Shown here: positions 29,591 through 38,445 of the stretch, piece after piece | Layout of the letters: each line of letters begins with the position of its first letter | Numbering within the stretch: the stretch's first letter is position 1 | Source of the DNA: Actinomyces israelii DSM 43320 | GTDB taxonomy: Bacteria > Actinomycetota > Actinomycetes > Actinomycetales > Actinomycetaceae | Direction of reading: 5' to 3' | Length of the DNA stretch: 64,000 nt | NCBI RefSeq assembly: GCF_000711965.1 | Contig: NZ_JONS01000017.1 | Span: 24,579 to 88,578 of the forward strand | The notes under the pieces: generated by a model | Seen by the model: the letters and a program-made list of their open reading frames with translations, nothing else | What the model was told of the DNA's origin: nothing | Database searches by the model: none | Made by a program: the position numbers and the translations under genes

Positions 29591-31711
29591 TCAGACCTCG
29601 GCGCAGTCGTCCGGCACGAAACCGGCGTCGAGAATGCCCACGAGGTTGGCCACGCGCTCCTCGAGCGTGCGCCCCAGGCCCTGCGGGGTGATCGTGTTGG
29701 TCAGCGAGATGCCGTCGAGGGCGTCGTTGTAGTCGAGCTTGCCGACGGACAGCATGGAGGCGACCATGCCGTGGGTGTCCATGCCGTTCTCCGGGTTGGC
29801 GCCCGGGGAGAAGGGCATCCCCTTGGCGTGGCCGGAGGGGAAGGAGCCGGTGGCCTTGCCGTAGACGACGTTCGAGGTGATCGTCAGGACCGACTGGGTC
29901 GGGATCGCGTCGCGGTAGAAGGGCTGCTCCTTGATCTTGGACATGATCGTGTGGACCACGGTGGCGGCGATGTCGTCGGCGCGGTCGTCGTCGTTGCCGT
30001 AGATGGGGAAGTCGCCCTCGGTGACGTAGTCGACCACGAGGCCGGTCTCGTCGCGCACCGGGGTGACCCTGGCGTACTTGATGGCGCTCAGCGAGTCGGC
30101 GACGATCGACAGCCCGGCGATGCCGCAGCCCATGGTGCGCACGATCTCGGAGTCGTGCAGCGCCATCTCGATCGCCTCGTAGGCGTAGCGGTCGTGGCAG
30201 TAGTGGATGATGTTGAGGGCCTCGACGTAGGTGGCCACCACCCAGTCGAGCATCTTCTCGTACTTGTCCCAGACCTCGTCGAAGTCGAGCGGGCCGTCGC
30301 CCTCGATGCCGGGCAGGCCGGTGACGACCTGCTTGCCGGTCATCTCGTCGCGGCCGCCGTTGATCGCGTAGAGCAGGCCCTTGGCCGCGTTGACGCGGGC
30401 GCCGAAGAACTGCATCTGCTTGCCCACGCGCATGGGGGACACGCAGCAGGCGATGGCGGCGTCGTCCCCCCAGTGCTCGCGGATCTGCTCGTCGGCCTCG
30501 TACTGGATGGAGGAGGTGGTGATGGAGATCAGTGCGCAGAAGTCCTTGTAGCCCTGAGGCAGGTCCTCGTTCCAGAAGATCGTGATGTTCGGCTCCGGGG
30601 CCGGCCCGAGGTTGCGCAGCGTCTGGAGCAGGCGGAAAGAGGTCTTGGTGACCAGCGACCGGCCGTCCTCGCCGAAGCCCGCGTCCGACCAGGTGGCCCA
30701 GTAGGGGTCGCCGGAGAAGATCTGGTCGTAGTCGGTGGTGCGCAGGAAGCGGGTGATGCGCAGCTTCATGACGATGTTGTCGATGAGCTCCTGGGCGCGG
30801 GACTCGTCGATGACGCCCTCGCGCAGGTCGCGCTCGAAGTAGATGTCGAGGAAGGCCGACAGGCGGCCGATGCTCATGGCGGCGCCGTCCTGGGACTTCA
30901 CCGAGGCCAGGTAGGCGAAGTACGTCCACTGGACGGCCTCGTGGGCGTTGCGCGCGGGGCCGGAGATGTCGAAGCCGTAGGAGGCCGCCATGTTCTTGAG
31001 CTTCTTGAGCGCCTTGATCTGCTCGGAGTGCTCCTCGCGGTAGCGGGCCCAGTGCTCGGAGAAGGGCTGGTCCGCGACGGAGTCCTTGGCCTTCTGCTTG
31101 AGCTCGATGAGCCGGTCGACCCCGTAGAGGGCGACGCGGCGGTAGTCGCCGATAATGCGGCCGCGACCGTAGGCGTCGGGCAGCCCGGTGATGATGTGGC
31201 TGGAGCGGGCCGCGCGGATGCGCGGGGTGTAGATGTCGAAGACCGCGTCGTTGTGGGTCTTGCGGTACTTGGTAAAGATCTTCTGGACCTGGGGGTCGAT
31301 CTCCTTGCCGGCCTCCTTGATCGCCTGGGCGACCATGCGCCACCCGCCGTTGGGCATCATGGCGCGCTTGAGCGGGGAGTCGGTCTGCAGGCCGACGATG
31401 ACGTCGTCGCGCTCGGAGATGTAGCCGGGGGCGAAGGCGTCGATGTCCGACGGGGTGTGGGTATCGACGTCGAGGATGCGGACCTTGCGCTCCTCCTTGA
31501 GGTACTTGTCCTCAAGGGTCTCCCACAGGCTGAGCGTCTTGTCGGTCGCGCCTGCGAGGAAGGAGGCGTCCCCGTCGTAGGGTGTGTAGTTGCGCTGGAT
31601 GAAGTCTCGGACGTCTATGTCCCGAGCCCACGGGCCCGTGGCGAAGCCCTCCCACGCATCGCGGCTGGTGCTGTCCTCCGCTGTGGCGGATGCTGTGACC
31701 TCGGTGGTCAT
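29591..31711 (-). CDS. pflB: Formate C-acetyltransferase core (pyruvate formate-lyase) lacking the glycyl-radical tail
   Basis: Cleaves pyruvate with CoA to acetyl-CoA and formate in anaerobic metabolism. The ATG at 31711 follows a strong AGGAGG site and gives 706 residues. Active-site Cys422-Cys423 are in IACCVSPMRVGKQ, equivalent to Cys418-Cys419 of E. coli PFL. Other family segments include the barrel region LPGIEGDGPLDFDE, SGHAKGMPFSPGANP and ASMLSVGKLDYNDALDGIS. The protein ends NLVGILDAGFVPDDCAEV at a TGA, about 50 residues short of a usual PFL, before the RVSGYA glycyl motif. That motif is on the next gene. A DosR-like palindrome lies about 160 bp upstream. Confidence 0.93.
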   Translation of the reverse strand: MTTEVTASATAEDSTSRDAWEGFATGPWARDIDVRDFIQRNYTPYDGDASFLAGATDKTLSLWETLEDKYLKEERKVRILDVDTHTPSDIDAFAPGYISERDDVIVGLQTDSPLKRAMMPNGGWRMVAQAIKEAGKEIDPQVQKIFTKYRKTHNDAVFDIYTPRIRAARSSHIITGLPDAYGRGRIIGDYRRVALYGVDRLIELKQKAKDSVADQPFSEHWARYREEHSEQIKALKKLKNMAASYGFDISGPARNAHEAVQWTYFAYLASVKSQDGAAMSIGRLSAFLDIYFERDLREGVIDESRAQELIDNIVMKLRITRFLRTTDYDQIFSGDPYWATWSDAGFGEDGRSLVTKTSFRLLQTLRNLGPAPEPNITIFWNEDLPQGYKDFCALISITTSSIQYEADEQIREHWGDDAAIACCVSPMRVGKQMQFFGARVNAAKGLLYAINGGRDEMTGKQVVTGLPGIEGDGPLDFDEVWDKYEKMLDWVVATYVEALNIIHYCHDRYAYEAIEMALHDSEIVRTMGCGIAGLSIVADSLSAIKYARVTPVRDETGLVVDYVTEGDFPIYGNDDDRADDIAATVVHTIMSKIKEQPFYRDAIPTQSVLTITSNVVYGKATGSFPSGHAKGMPFSPGANPENGMDTHGMVASMLSVGKLDYNDALDGISLTNTITPQGLGRTLEERVANLVGILDAGFVPDDCAEV

Positions 31712-31870
31712 CCGTGCCCTCCTGTAGGTGGGTGTATGCGCCCTTGTGAGGCGTGGCGGTACATCGTTGCGCCGTCCACCTCCAGGGTAGGCCGGTCCCC
31801 GACGGCAGCGGGGGCCGCCCGCCCACAAGACCGGTGGGATCACTCACAAGAGCCAGTCGTGCACCCTATA

Positions 31871-31890
31871 TTTGGGACTAAAGTCCCGTC
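31871..31890. promoter_or_regulatory. DosR/DevR-type palindrome upstream of pflB
   Basis: Positions 31874-31887 read GGGACTAAAGTCCC, a perfect match to the 14-bp core GGGACTWWAGTCCC of the mycobacterial dormancy regulator DosR (DevR). The outer bases match only partly. It overlaps the last codons and stop of dxs and is 160 bp upstream of the pflB start. A TATAGG at 31863-31868 (minus strand) could be a -10. The match is direct observation; control by a DosR-like regulator is inference, and no such regulator gene is in the window. Confidence 0.6.
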
Positions 31891-34019
31891 TCATTGTCAG
31901 GTGCTTCCACGGTCCGCGCATGGGCATTACCGGCCTGTGCCCACGTTTTTGCGTCTTCGCGCAGACGCGGACGATCGCGACAATAGGACAGGCGTCCCAC
32001 AGCCGCGGACGGGTCGGGGGCCAGTCGGAGGGCGCCCAGAAGGTGTCTGGCGGTGGCCGCTATCCCCGCCGGGTCCATGCCGAAGTCGGCCAGGAGCTGC
32101 TCGCGGGTGGCGGTGCCCAGGAACCGGCGGGGCACCCCCACGCGCGCCACGAGCGGGCCGCGCCCGGCGCCGGCGGCCGCCTCGTCCTCGATGGCGTCCC
32201 GCAGCCGTGAGCCGACGCCGCCGTCGACCAGCCCGTCCTCCACGACGACGACCCCCGCGAAGGACCGCGCCGCCTCCACCAGGGTCCGCGGCACCGGCAC
32301 CACCCAGCGGGGGGCCATCACCGTCACGGCGCACCCCCCGGCGGCCAGCTCGCGCCCCGCGGCCAGCACCGCGGGCGTCATGGCGCCGACGGCCACCAGG
32401 AGCAGGCCCTGCCGGGGCCCGCCCGCCGGCGCCCCGTCGTCCGGCTCGGCCAGCACATCGACCGCCTCGAAGGGATCGTCCGGGGGCCCCAGGATCCGGC
32501 CCGCGGGCGCGCGCTCGGGCAGGGCGCCCTTGGGGTAGCGCACCACGGTGGGCGCGTCGGGGGTGGCGACGGCGGTGCGCAGGTCCTCGCGCAGGGTCGC
32601 CTCGTCGCGCGGAGCGGCCAGGCGCAGCCCGGGCACGTGCGCCAGCAGCGCCATGTCCCACATGCCGTTGTGGCTGGCGCCGTCGGTGCCGGTCAGCCCG
32701 GCGCGGTCGAGCACGATGGTGACCCCGGCGCGGTGCAGGCCGACGTCCATGAGGACCTGGTCGAAGGCCCGGTTGAGGAAGGTCGCGTACAGGGCCACCA
32801 CAGGGTGGAGGCCCGCGAAGGCCATGCCCGCGCTGACGGTCAGCGCGTGCTGCTCGGCGATGCCGACGTCGATGACCCGCTCAGGGAAGGCGTCGGCCAT
32901 CGGCTGCAGCCCGACCGGCTGCTGCATGGCGGCGGTGACGGCGACGATGCGCTGATCGCCGCGCGCCAGCGCCAGGACCTCCTCGGCGAAGACGGAGGTC
33001 CACCCGAAGCGCGAGGGCACGATCGGCAGCCCCGTCTCGGGGTGGATGCGGCCGACGGCGTGGAAGCGGTCGGCGACGTCCTTCTCGGCGGGGGTGTAGC
33101 CCCTGCCCTTCTGGGTGATGACGTGGACGATGACCGGGTCGGCGTACTCGCGGGCCCGCGTGAGGGCGAACTCCAGGGCCGTCTCGTCGTGCCCGTCGAC
33201 AGGTCCGGTGTACTTGATGCCCAGGTCCTCGAAGAAGGCCGAGGGGACCAGGACGTCCTTCAGGCCCCGTTTGAGGCCGTGCAGCGCGTCAAAGGCGGCC
33301 CGCCCGGGCGCCCCCTGGGTGAGCAGGATGCGCTTGACGCCGGCCAGCATGCGCTCGTAGCCGGGGTTGGTGCGCAGCGCGTCCAGGTGGTGGGCGAGCC
33401 CTCCGATGGTGGGGGCGTAGGAGCGCCCGTTGTCGTTGACGACGATGACCAGGTGCTTGTCGGAGGAGTCGGCGATGTTGTCCAGGGCCTCCCAGGCCAT
33501 GCCGCCGGTCAGCGCCCCGTCCCCGATGACGGCGACCACGTGACGGTCCTCGTGGCCCTGAAGGAGGTTGGCCCGGGCGATGCCGTCGGCCCATGACAGG
33601 GAGGTGGAGGCGTGGGAGTTCTCCACGACGTCGTGGACCGACTCGCTGCGGGCCGGGTACCCGGACAGGCCGCCGCGCTCGCGCAGGTGGGTGAAGTCCT
33701 GCCGGCCGGTGAGCAGCTTGTGGACGTAGGCCTGGTGGCCGGTGTCGAAGACGATGGTGTCGCGCGGGGAGCGGAAGGTGCGGTGCAGCGCGAGGGTCAG
33801 CTCGACGACCCCGAGGTTGGGGCCGAGGTGCCCCCCGGTGCGGGCGACCGTGGCCACGAGGTAGCGGCGGATCTCCCCGGCGAGGGCGACCAGGTCCTCG
33901 CTGGTGAGCCGGTCCAGGTCGCTGGGCCGTGCGATCGAGGACAGCAGCGGCGTCCGTGGCAGCGCGACGCCGGCCTCACCAGGGCTCGCGGGTCCCGCGA
34001 GCACTGTCTTCTCACTCAT
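31878..34019 (-). CDS. dxs: 1-deoxy-D-xylulose-5-phosphate synthase
   Basis: Thiamine-diphosphate enzyme that condenses pyruvate and glyceraldehyde 3-phosphate, the first step of the MEP isoprenoid route. Start ATG at 34019 has GGAGGAAG upstream; 713 residues. Features: GGHLGPNLGVVELTLALHRTF, thiamine motif GDGALTGGMAWEALDNI through VVNDN, catalytic RDxHP-type region replaced in family fashion by MPV-containing blocks, and a transketolase C-terminal domain. The last 45 residues are Arg/Ala-rich and longer than typical. Its stop codon lies inside a DosR-like palindrome. DUF3000, RNase D and dxs are neighbours in mycobacteria too; here the pfl genes are inserted between. Confidence 0.93.
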   Translation of the reverse strand: MSEKTVLAGPASPGEAGVALPRTPLLSSIARPSDLDRLTSEDLVALAGEIRRYLVATVARTGGHLGPNLGVVELTLALHRTFRSPRDTIVFDTGHQAYVHKLLTGRQDFTHLRERGGLSGYPARSESVHDVVENSHASTSLSWADGIARANLLQGHEDRHVVAVIGDGALTGGMAWEALDNIADSSDKHLVIVVNDNGRSYAPTIGGLAHHLDALRTNPGYERMLAGVKRILLTQGAPGRAAFDALHGLKRGLKDVLVPSAFFEDLGIKYTGPVDGHDETALEFALTRAREYADPVIVHVITQKGRGYTPAEKDVADRFHAVGRIHPETGLPIVPSRFGWTSVFAEEVLALARGDQRIVAVTAAMQQPVGLQPMADAFPERVIDVGIAEQHALTVSAGMAFAGLHPVVALYATFLNRAFDQVLMDVGLHRAGVTIVLDRAGLTGTDGASHNGMWDMALLAHVPGLRLAAPRDEATLREDLRTAVATPDAPTVVRYPKGALPERAPAGRILGPPDDPFEAVDVLAEPDDGAPAGGPRQGLLLVAVGAMTPAVLAAGRELAAGGCAVTVMAPRWVVPVPRTLVEAARSFAGVVVVEDGLVDGGVGSRLRDAIEDEAAAGAGRGPLVARVGVPRRFLGTATREQLLADFGMDPAGIAATARHLLGALRLAPDPSAAVGRLSYCRDRPRLREDAKTWAQAGNAHARTVEAPDNETGL

Positions 34020-34226
34020 CAGGGCTCTTCCTCCCGGTCCTGGTCCTGCCGCGCCCGCGCCCCGGCCCGCGCCCGTGCGACGCCGCGGGCCAGCCGCGTG
34101 TGATGGCATCACAGCATAGGCGCTCAGCGCCCGCGGGGAGGCCTCACTGCTATCGCGCACGAGCACGTAGGGTTGGAGCCGCGCAGCCCGCCGCCGCGCC
34201 CCGCCGTACCGCACTCAGGAGGAACC

Positions 34227-36230
34227 ATGAGCACCACGGCTCCGTTCGGGACCTGGCCCTCCCCCATCACGCCCGGAACCATCACCACTCGGACGGTGCG
34301 CCTGTCGCAGGTGCGCGTGGACGGCGCGGACACCTACTGGGTGGAGCAGCGCGCCTCGCAGGCCGGCCGCAGCGTCCTGCTGCGCCGGGGCGGGGACGGC
34401 TCGGTCGGCGAGGTCCTCCCCCTCACGCCCTCCGACGAGCTCGTCGATACGCGCACCCGCGTGCACGAGTACGGCGGGCGCGCCTACGCCGTCGACTCCG
34501 GGACCGTCGTCGTGTCCCACGCCGGCGACGGGCGCCTGTACCGCTACGACGTCGCCCACCCCATGCGCGGTCTGGTGCCGCTGACGATCTACGGCGACGT
34601 GCGCCACGGAGACCTGGAGATCGACACCGCGCGCGGCCTGGTCTACGCGGTGCGCGAGGACCACCGCGCAGGCGGCGAGGCCGTCAACTCGCTGGTGGCG
34701 GTCCCGCTGGACGGCTCCGCGGCGCGCGAGGACGCTCCGGTGACCACGGTCGTGGCCGGGACGGACTTTGTGGCCTCCCCGACCCTGTCCCCCGACGGCG
34801 AGCACCTGGCCTGGATCACCTGGGACCACCCGAGCATGCCGTGGGACAGCACGACCCTGCACGTGGGCGACCTTCTGCCCGACGGGCGCATCGGCGACCA
34901 GACGGTCGTGGGCGGCGACGGCGAGGCCGCCTCCGAGCCCCGCTGGACCGAGGAGTGCGACCTGGTGCACGTCTCCAACGCCTCGGGCTTCTCCAACCTG
35001 TACCGCACCGAGGGGTTCCCGCGCCGCGGCACCAACCGGGAGGGCTGGACGACGGGGCTGCGCACCCGCCCCCTGCATCCCGCCGAGGCGACCTTCACCT
35101 CGCCCGCCTGGGCGCTGGGCCCCCACCACTACGACGTCCTGGACGGCGAGCACCTCATCGCCTCCTGGGCGAGCGACGGCGTGTGGCACCTGGGCACGAT
35201 AAGGCTCTCCAACGGGCAGATGGAGGAGTGGAACATCGGCTGGCAGCCGCTGGGCAACGTCGCCTCGTCCGCGGGACGGGTCGTCATGCTGGCGGACAAC
35301 GAGATGGAGCCGCCCGCGATCATCGAGGTGCGCGACGGCCGCGTCGAGGTCCTGCGGGGGTCCGGCGAGCTCGCGGCGGAGACCATCGGCGTCTCCCTGC
35401 CCACGCCCGTGACCTGGCCCACCACCGCGCAGGCCACCGCCCACGGCTTCTTCTACCCGCCGGCGTCGGCCTCCCGCAACGGCCCCGACGACGAGCTGCC
35501 CCCGCTGATCGTCAACGTCCACGGCGGCCCGACGGCGGCGGCCCGGCCCGGTTACAACCTGAGCATCCAGTACTGGACCACTCGCGGCTTCGCCTACCTG
35601 GATGTCAACTACCGGGGCTCGACCGGCTACGGCACCCGCTACCGGCACGCCCTCAACGGCCACTGGGGCGTCTACGACGTCGACGACGTCATCGCCGGCG
35701 CCGAGCTCCTCGCCGCCTCGGGCAGGGTCGACCCCGCTCGCATCGCAGTGCGCGGGGCCTCTGCCGGCGGCTTCACCGTCCTGTCGGCGCTGACCCGCTC
35801 GACCGTGTTCAGCGCCGCCACGTCCCTGTACGGCGTGGCGGACCTGGCCCGGCTGACCCGCACCACCCACAAGTTCGAGTCCCGGTACATCGGCACGCTC
35901 GTGGGCGCCGCCGGCGCCGACGACCCGGTGCTGGCCGAGCGCTCCCCGCTGCACCACATTGACAGCATTCACGCCCCGCTGCTGCTTCTCCAGGGCAGCG
36001 AGGACCCGATCGTGCCGGCCGACCAGGCGACCGCCATGTACGAGGCCGTCAGGGACAGGGGTCTGCCCGTGGCGCTCGAGGTCTTCCAGGGCGAGGGCCA
36101 CGGCCTGCGGATGGCGTCGAGTATTCACCGCGCGCTGCGCGTCGAGCTGAGCTTCTACGCCCAGGTGTGGGGCCTGGAGTCCCCGGAGGAGGACCCCATC
36201 ATGGCGCATGTGGAGAACCTGAGCCGCTGA
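34227..36230 (+). CDS. S9 family prolyl oligopeptidase-like peptidase
   Basis: Serine peptidase of 667 residues with an N-terminal seven-bladed propeller region and a C-terminal alpha/beta hydrolase domain. The ATG at 34227 has AGGAGG 6 nt upstream. Catalytic Ser is in RGASAGGFTVLSAL, Asp in LLLQGSEDPIVPADQA and His in FQGEGHGLRMASS. PPLIVNVHGGPTAAARPGYN and YLDVNYRGSTGYGTRYR mark the start of the hydrolase domain. No signal peptide is seen, so it is probably cytoplasmic and acts on short peptides. Divergent from dxs, with about 200 bp of shared upstream DNA. Confidence 0.9.
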   Translation: MSTTAPFGTWPSPITPGTITTRTVRLSQVRVDGADTYWVEQRASQAGRSVLLRRGGDGSVGEVLPLTPSDELVDTRTRVHEYGGRAYAVDSGTVVVSHAGDGRLYRYDVAHPMRGLVPLTIYGDVRHGDLEIDTARGLVYAVREDHRAGGEAVNSLVAVPLDGSAAREDAPVTTVVAGTDFVASPTLSPDGEHLAWITWDHPSMPWDSTTLHVGDLLPDGRIGDQTVVGGDGEAASEPRWTEECDLVHVSNASGFSNLYRTEGFPRRGTNREGWTTGLRTRPLHPAEATFTSPAWALGPHHYDVLDGEHLIASWASDGVWHLGTIRLSNGQMEEWNIGWQPLGNVASSAGRVVMLADNEMEPPAIIEVRDGRVEVLRGSGELAAETIGVSLPTPVTWPTTAQATAHGFFYPPASASRNGPDDELPPLIVNVHGGPTAAARPGYNLSIQYWTTRGFAYLDVNYRGSTGYGTRYRHALNGHWGVYDVDDVIAGAELLAASGRVDPARIAVRGASAGGFTVLSALTRSTVFSAATSLYGVADLARLTRTTHKFESRYIGTLVGAAGADDPVLAERSPLHHIDSIHAPLLLLQGSEDPIVPADQATAMYEAVRDRGLPVALEVFQGEGHGLRMASSIHRALRVELSFYAQVWGLESPEEDPIMAHVENLSR

Positions 36231-36295
36231 TCCCACCGCCCCATGGCAGGCGCTCTCGCCGCAGACCCCATAGACCCGCACCCAGACCCGCACCC

Positions 36296-37786
36296 ATGAC
36301 CGCACGACCCGTCCACGCGCACTGCCGCGACGTCCTCCTGGGACTGCTGCGCTACCACCGCAGCGGCCTGTTCATGCTGGCGATCGGAGTCGGCCTGGTC
36401 TCGGGAGCGGGCGCCGTCCTGTTCCGCGTGGGAATCGACGCCTGGACCAGGCTCCTGACCGGTGCGCAGGACTACACCGCCTCCCTGGGGCCCAGCGTCG
36501 GCGCCCTGGCGGGGCTGGGCAGGTGGTTCCTCGTGGTCGCGCCGGTCATCTCGGGGCTCATGATCGGGCCGATCATGTCCTGGCTGGGCAGCACCCCGAC
36601 GGGCCACGGGGTGGCGGGCGTCCTGTGGTCCTCCCGGCGCTCCGACGGCGCCATGGCCCCGGTCCCCGCCGCGGCGACGGTGGTCTCGGCGGCGCTGGCC
36701 ATTGGCGGCGGGGGCTCGGTGGGGCCTGAGGGACCCATCGCCGAGCTCGGCGCAAGCACCGCGAGCCTGTTCGGACGGCGCCTGGGCCTCCCCCGACGAG
36801 CGATGCGGCTGCTGGCGGCGGCCGGGACGGCCGCCGGCATCGCCGCGGCCTTCAACGCCCCGCTCGCGGGCGCCTTCTTCGCGATGGAGGTGGTGCTGGT
36901 CGACTTCACCGTCGACGCCTTCACCTTCGTCGTGCTCGCCTGCGTGTCCTCCACGGTGCTCTCCCACCACCTGCTGGGCACCTCGCTGTCGCTGTCCCTG
37001 CCGACCCTGAACCTCACCGGCGACGCCCAGCTCGGGTGGGTCGCCGTGCTCGGCGTCCTGGGGGGCCTGATCGGTGTGGGCTTCTCGCGCGCCCGGTACC
37101 TGAGCGCCGACGCCGCCGCAGCCGGGGCCGACCGGCTCCGGCTCCCCCGCTGGGCGCGGCCGGCGGTCGGGGGCCTGCTGGTCGGAGGCATCCTGCTGAC
37201 GGCGCCCGAGATGTACGGCGAGTCCTCGGCGGTGCTCGGCCGCGCCCTGGACGGGCGCTACACGGCGCTGGCGCTAAGCGCCCTGGTCCTGGCCAAGATC
37301 GTGGCGACCTCGGTGACCCTGGCGTCGGGAATGCCCGGGGGCGTCTTCGCCCCGTCGCTGTTCATCGGCGGCGTGCTCGGGGCGTGCTTCGGCACGCTCG
37401 TGGCGCCCGACCGCCCGCAGGCCGCCGCCGTCTTCGGGGTGCTGGGCATGGGCGCCGTGTTCTCGGGAGCGGCCCGGGCGCCGATCACCAGCGTCGTCCT
37501 CATTATCGAGATGACGGGGCAGTACAACCTGCTGACCCCTCTCATGCTCGCGGTCGCGCTGTCCACCGTGACGGGGCGGTTCCTGACCCGCTCGACCATC
37601 TACACCGAGGAGCTGCGCCGCCGCGGCATGATCATCAAGGACCCCCAGGCGCCCACCTCCGTCGGCGCCCGCTTCCAGGAGCGCTGGAGGCATACCCGCC
37701 GCCCCGCGAGTCACAGGGACCGGAGCGCCGCGGCGGAGCCCGGGGAACCGCGGCCCGGGGAGGACGACGACTCGGCCGGCCGGTGA
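36296..37786 (+). CDS. CLC family chloride channel/antiporter
   Basis: Polytopic membrane protein of 496 residues with about ten to twelve helices. CLC selectivity-filter elements are present: GGGGSVGPEGPIAELGA (about residues 137-153, the GxxGP motif), GIAAAFNAPLAGAFFAMEV, and GMPGGVFAPSLFIGGVLGA (GxFxP). VFSGAARAPITSVVLIIEMTG is also typical. The proton-glutamate position is occupied by Glu in GPEGP, as in exchangers. No CBS domain; the last 60 residues are charged. No clear ribosome site precedes the ATG, which is 66 bp after the peptidase stop. Confidence 0.9.
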   Translation: MTARPVHAHCRDVLLGLLRYHRSGLFMLAIGVGLVSGAGAVLFRVGIDAWTRLLTGAQDYTASLGPSVGALAGLGRWFLVVAPVISGLMIGPIMSWLGSTPTGHGVAGVLWSSRRSDGAMAPVPAAATVVSAALAIGGGGSVGPEGPIAELGASTASLFGRRLGLPRRAMRLLAAAGTAAGIAAAFNAPLAGAFFAMEVVLVDFTVDAFTFVVLACVSSTVLSHHLLGTSLSLSLPTLNLTGDAQLGWVAVLGVLGGLIGVGFSRARYLSADAAAAGADRLRLPRWARPAVGGLLVGGILLTAPEMYGESSAVLGRALDGRYTALALSALVLAKIVATSVTLASGMPGGVFAPSLFIGGVLGACFGTLVAPDRPQAAAVFGVLGMGAVFSGAARAPITSVVLIIEMTGQYNLLTPLMLAVALSTVTGRFLTRSTIYTEELRRRGMIIKDPQAPTSVGARFQERWRHTRRPASHRDRSAAAEPGEPRPGEDDDSAGR

Positions 37787-37818
37787 GCGGTCGTCCCACG
37801 GCATCGTCTCAGCAGCTC

Positions 37819-38358
37819 TCAGCGGCCGTCGGGACGCTGGTCCCGCCCCGACTGCGCCGTCCTGGCCCGCTCCACGAGAGTCGCCCCCAGCTCGTCCATC
37901 CGCTCGGCGTTGACCACGATGCGACGCGGGTTGCTCAGCCACATCCAGCCCGCGGCCACGAGCGGCAGCACGAGCGGCAGATAGCCGAGACGGCGGCCGC
38001 CGTCGGCCCACACGCTGGCCTCCAGGCCCTCGACCGCGTCGGTCCATGTCAGCACGCCGATGATCACCGCGCCGGTCAGCAGCGCGCTCAGGCTCATCCA
38101 CCCGATGATCCGCATGCGGCGCCCGTTGTGCGCCACGCACACGGCCAGCAGGACGAACAGGACTCCGACGGCGACGTTGATCGATCCGAGGGCCGGGGCG
38201 GCGGCCGGCTCGCGCACCAGCGAGACCGCGGCGGGGGCCAGGACCGCCAGCCCGAAGACGGCGAAGACGACGACGAGAAGGCGCCCCCACCCGTGGGCGG
38301 GACGACGCCGGTCCTCAACGCCGCGGACCGGAGGGCGGTCGTCCGCTGGTGCAGGCAT
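37819..38358 (-). CDS. Hypothetical four-helix membrane protein
   Basis: Not recognised. The 179 residues have about four hydrophobic helices (roughly 27-47, 58-75, 82-102 and 125-140), a cytoplasmic N-terminus rich in Asp/Arg/Pro, and a C-terminal charged segment with NPRRIVVNAERMDELGATLVERARTAQ. AGGAG lies 10 nt upstream of the ATG. It is convergent with the CLC gene and divergent from pepA, standing alone. No enzymatic motif is seen. Confidence 0.6.
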   Translation of the reverse strand: MPAPADDRPPVRGVEDRRRPAHGWGRLLVVVFAVFGLAVLAPAAVSLVREPAAAPALGSINVAVGVLFVLLAVCVAHNGRRMRIIGWMSLSALLTGAVIIGVLTWTDAVEGLEASVWADGGRRLGYLPLVLPLVAAGWMWLSNPRRIVVNAERMDELGATLVERARTAQSGRDQRPDGR

Positions 38359-38445
38359 CGCAGAATCTCCTCAGAGCATCATGTCTCCACGGGCCGACCG
38401 GGGCAACGGCACCGAGCAGCCCTGGGCACACTACCATCGGAGGCT

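Noticed and set aside
29591..29593. TGA between pflB and the glycyl-radical gene as a selenocysteine codon
   Set aside because: Homologous PFL sequences have no Cys at this place, the downstream gene has its own ribosome site, and no SECIS-like hairpin was evident.
31841..31870. Rex- or FNR-like site (TTGTGAGTGATCCCAC) upstream of pflB
   Set aside because: Only one half-site fits; the second arm matches poorly, so no claim is made.
28376..32722. Very long plus-strand open frame (1448 codons) antisense to pflA, pflB and dxs
   Set aside because: It mirrors the codon structure of well-recognised genes on the other strand; in DNA this GC-rich antisense frames stay open by base composition. No family resemblance.
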